Assembly: GCA_021296025.1 (NCBI GenBank)
Contig: JAGWBF010000036.1
Location: 26,774 to 33,714, forward strand
Direction: 5' to 3'
DNA: 6,941 nt
Origin: Dehalococcoidia bacterium
GTDB lineage: Bacteria; Chloroflexota; Dehalococcoidia; Lucifugimonadales; JAGWBF01
The notes beneath the pieces were generated by a model, which searched no databases, was not told the origin of the DNA, and saw only the letters and a program-made list of their open reading frames with translations. Below are positions 4,832 to 6,941 of this stretch, piece by piece. How positions within the stretch are numbered: position 1 is the first letter of the stretch; every line of letters starts with the position of its first letter. Both the position numbers and the translations under genes were made by a program.

Positions 4832-6913
4832 TTGACCGACGTTCTAATCTGGCTTTTTGCAATCGAGGCCCTGGGGCTGGTCGTCTTCCCCCTGGTCTTT
4901 GTCCTCTTCCGGCGGCTCCCAGATCGCGGCTTCCTTCTGGCCAAGCCCCTTGCTCTTCTGCTGGCATCCTACGCCCTGTGGATACTGGGCCACGCCCACA
5001 TCCTGCCGAACTCCCAGGCCGGACTCATCGGCATCGTGGGAGCACTTGCCCTGGCATCAGGCTACGTGGCGAGGACTCGCTGGCGTGAAATTCGTGCCTT
5101 CCTGTACCAGCAGCGATACCTCCTGATCACCGGCGAGGTGATCTTCCTGGGCTTCTTCTTCCTTTGGCTCACGGTGGTCATGGGGTCTCCCGCCATCAAC
5201 CACACCGAGAAGCCAATGGACTTCGCATTCATCAACGCAATTCTCCAGACCAGCTACTTCCCGCCCGAAGACCCCTGGCTGGCCGGCCACTCCATCAGTT
5301 ACTACTACTTTGGGCACATCACTATTGCTTTCCTCACCAAGCTGACAGCCATACCATCAAACATCTCGTACAACCTTGCCGTGGCCCTGTTTCCGGCAAT
5401 GGTTGCCGTCGGGGCTTTTTCTCTGGTGTACAACATGGTGCGCCTGTCGGGCGCGACCGTTAAGAAGGCTGCGCTATTCGCCCTGGCAGCCCCCCTTCTG
5501 CTGTGCATGGTAGCTCACCTGGAGGGTGTCCTGGAGTTCGTTCATGCGCGGGGATGGGGGTCCGAGGGATTCTGGCAGTGGGTGTCCATAAAGGGCTTGG
5601 GGGGCAACTCTGTGGCCGATGCAGGTCTGTTCCCCGACAGCCACTGGTGGTGGTGGAGGGGCACCCGGGTGATAGATACCGTCGTGGATGGCGCCAGTTT
5701 GGACTACACCATTACCGAGTTCCCCTTCTTCAGCTTCCTCCTAGGGGACCTGCACGCCCATATGCTGGCTCTACCCTTCCTGATTATCGTAATCGCCCTG
5801 GGCCTCAACTATTTCTGCAACGACAAGAAGGCTGGCCCGGGATGGGTATTTGCCCACCCCTGGGAGTCGGCAGCTATAGCCCTGACCCTCGGCTCCCTTG
5901 CCTTCATAAACACCTGGGACTATCCCGTGTTCGCGGTGATTTTCGCAATCCTCGTGCTACTCAAGGGCCACATCGACTGGGGCGGAGATTGGCGCAGGGT
6001 CTGGGCATCAGCCCTTGCCATCGGGCTGCCCATCCTTGCGGTGTCGGTAGTGCTGTTCCTGCCCTTTTTCTTGTTTCTGGAAAGCCAAGCCGCGGGAATT
6101 TCACCCCTGGGCGACTACAGTACCCGCCCCTTCTTCTTCTTCCTGATATGGGGTCCCCTCTTTGCTACGGCGAGTGGATTTCTGGTCAAGCACCTGTGGC
6201 GCACCTACACCTCCTGGAGACCGGATTCGCCGCACCCCTCTATAATCGCTAGCTTGACCCTACTACCCTTGCTCCTGTGGGCAGCGATCCAAGTCCCAGG
6301 CCTCTGGCTGGGGCTCCACCTGCTTGGAACAGGGGTCAGCAACGCCTTCGTGGACAACGCGGGAGATATAGGGACCCGTTTCCTCAAGCTTCTCCCTGCG
6401 ATAATTGCGATAATCCTCGTTTCATGCACTCTTTTGAGAAGGGCCAGCGATGTCGCCGATCGTGTTCCACAGACATGTGTGGTTCTGCTGGGCATGGCGC
6501 TCTTCCTTCTAGTTGGCGTAGAGCTCTTCTTTGTAGTCGACCTCTTCGGCAATCGGATGAATACTGTGTTCAAGGTGTACTACCAGTCGTGGTTTCTGCT
6601 CTCCATCGTTTCAGCCTATGCGCTCTATTATGTCATGTCCCATCGCCCCGCCGCTGATGGTCATGGCAGGCTTGCATCATGGGGCGGTTTGGGATTCTTG
6701 AGGCGTCATGCTGCTCATGTGTGGATCGCGGTTGTGGTAGTCCTGCTGGCGGCATCATCCTATTATTCAGTGGGCGCAGCATGGGACCGCTCCACCGGAC
6801 CGGGTGGTAGTACACTCGACGGGCTGGACTTTCTACTAAGCGAAGGCTCTTACGGCGAGTACGAATCGATAATGTGGCTTAGGGATGATGCCCCCAAAGG
6901 AAGATTGGTTTAG
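4832..6913 (+). CDS. YYY (DUF2298 / Chlor_Arch_YYY) integral membrane protein, interrupted by TAG
   Basis: This family of large polytopic membrane proteins, found mainly in Chloroflexi and some Archaea, has no established reaction; a relationship to GT-C-like glycosyltransferases is only a suggestion. Seen: about 15 hydrophobic helices from residue 3 to 647, EKPMDFAFINA (126-136), SYYYFG (156-161, the family's YYYxG motif), DSHWWWWRGTRVI (269-281), EFPFFSFLLGDLHAHMLALP (296-315), NTWDYP (360-365) and NRMNTVFKVYYQSW (574-587). The visible protein (693 aa) stops at MWLRDDAPKGRLV. In relatives this position continues with a conserved EAVGG-type soluble tail. After the TAG at 6911-6913 the same frame reads AVGGASRSY to the window edge, so the stop probably truncates a longer protein (single-domain members are about 700-900 aa). 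Start: TTG 4832 is the first start codon after an in-frame stop at 4805-4807 and has no clear Shine-Dalgarno. It is 42 nt downstream of ftsY, probably in the same operon. Confidence 0.88.
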   Translation: MTDVLIWLFAIEALGLVVFPLVFVLFRRLPDRGFLLAKPLALLLASYALWILGHAHILPNSQAGLIGIVGALALASGYVARTRWREIRAFLYQQRYLLITGEVIFLGFFFLWLTVVMGSPAINHTEKPMDFAFINAILQTSYFPPEDPWLAGHSISYYYFGHITIAFLTKLTAIPSNISYNLAVALFPAMVAVGAFSLVYNMVRLSGATVKKAALFALAAPLLLCMVAHLEGVLEFVHARGWGSEGFWQWVSIKGLGGNSVADAGLFPDSHWWWWRGTRVIDTVVDGASLDYTITEFPFFSFLLGDLHAHMLALPFLIIVIALGLNYFCNDKKAGPGWVFAHPWESAAIALTLGSLAFINTWDYPVFAVIFAILVLLKGHIDWGGDWRRVWASALAIGLPILAVSVVLFLPFFLFLESQAAGISPLGDYSTRPFFFFLIWGPLFATASGFLVKHLWRTYTSWRPDSPHPSIIASLTLLPLLLWAAIQVPGLWLGLHLLGTGVSNAFVDNAGDIGTRFLKLLPAIIAIILVSCTLLRRASDVADRVPQTCVVLLGMALFLLVGVELFFVVDLFGNRMNTVFKVYYQSWFLLSIVSAYALYYVMSHRPAADGHGRLASWGGLGFLRRHAAHVWIAVVVVLLAASSYYSVGAAWDRSTGPGGSTLDGLDFLLSEGSYGEYESIMWLRDDAPKGRLV

Positions 6914-6940
6914 GCTGTCGGGGGAGCGTCCAGGTCGTAT
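6914..6940 (+). other. In-frame continuation of the YYY protein gene beyond the TAG
   Basis: The nine codons after the amber stop read AVGGASRSY with no further stop before the window ends. They resemble the conserved EAVGG...Y block that follows the last helix in YYY-family proteins, with the TAG in the place of the Glu codon. The remaining coding sequence would lie outside the window. Confidence 0.5.
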
Positions 6941-6941
6941 G

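Noticed and set aside
5503..6252. Open frame of 249 codons in another + frame inside the YYY gene
   Set aside because: It has Pro/Gly/Arg-rich composition with no motifs; the main frame carries all family motifs continuously.
2461..6913. Alternative genetic code (a stop codon read as an amino acid)
   Set aside because: TGA, TAA and TAG each interrupt a frame, while other genes end normally with TAG, so no single reassignment fits.
1..6941. CRISPR arrays, tRNA or rRNA genes, insertion sequences, transposases
   Set aside because: No regularly spaced repeats, tRNA-like cloverleaf stretches, rRNA signatures, transposase motifs or terminal inverted repeats were seen on reading both strands.

Overview
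The window is GC-rich, densely coded bacterial DNA with every supported gene on the + strand. Gene content points to Chloroflexota, most likely a Dehalococcoidia/SAR202-type lineage. The main reason is the large YYYxG (DUF2298) membrane protein, a family restricted mainly to Chloroflexi and some Archaea. A CcdA of chloroflexal style, a short FtsY without an acidic domain, and a COG3581-type dehydratase-related protein agree with this. The assignment is inference from recognised families, not from a database search.

Layout. (1) 2-937 is the 3' part of a 2-hydroxyacyl-CoA dehydratase/activase-related protein, closed by two consecutive intrinsic-terminator-like hairpins (963-994 and 1009-1040). 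(2) 1079-1999 is a CcdA/DsbD-type membrane thiol-electron carrier whose segments lie in a circularly permuted order: the first helix of normal CcdA, with its NPC motif, is at the C-terminus. (3) 2071-2379 is a small EthD-like dimeric alpha/beta-barrel protein. (4) A near-consensus sigma-70 promoter (2405-2434) and a strong Shine-Dalgarno precede a DsbA/FrnE-like thioredoxin-fold gene (2461 onward). That gene has an in-frame TGA exactly where the active-site residue is expected, a TAA 19 codons later, and no stop codon of its own before it runs into rnc. (5) rnc (3101-3823), ftsY (3830-4789) and a YYY/DUF2298 membrane protein (4832-6913) follow closely and look like one transcription unit. The last is interrupted by a TAG at a conserved Glu codon, after which the same frame continues with family-like sequence to the window edge.

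How the genes relate. CcdA and the DsbA-like protein would both act in thiol-disulfide chemistry. RNase III and FtsY are housekeeping functions (RNA processing, co-translational membrane targeting). No new multi-gene system is convincing here. The notable result is a concentration of broken or rearranged frames: a permuted ccdA, two internal stops in the dsbA-like gene, an amber stop in the YYY gene, and unusual substitutions in the RNase III RNA-binding domain. Candidate explanations are pseudogenisation, errors in an environmental assembly, and, for the TGA alone, selenocysteine. All three stop codon types occur, so reassignment of a single codon cannot explain the pattern.
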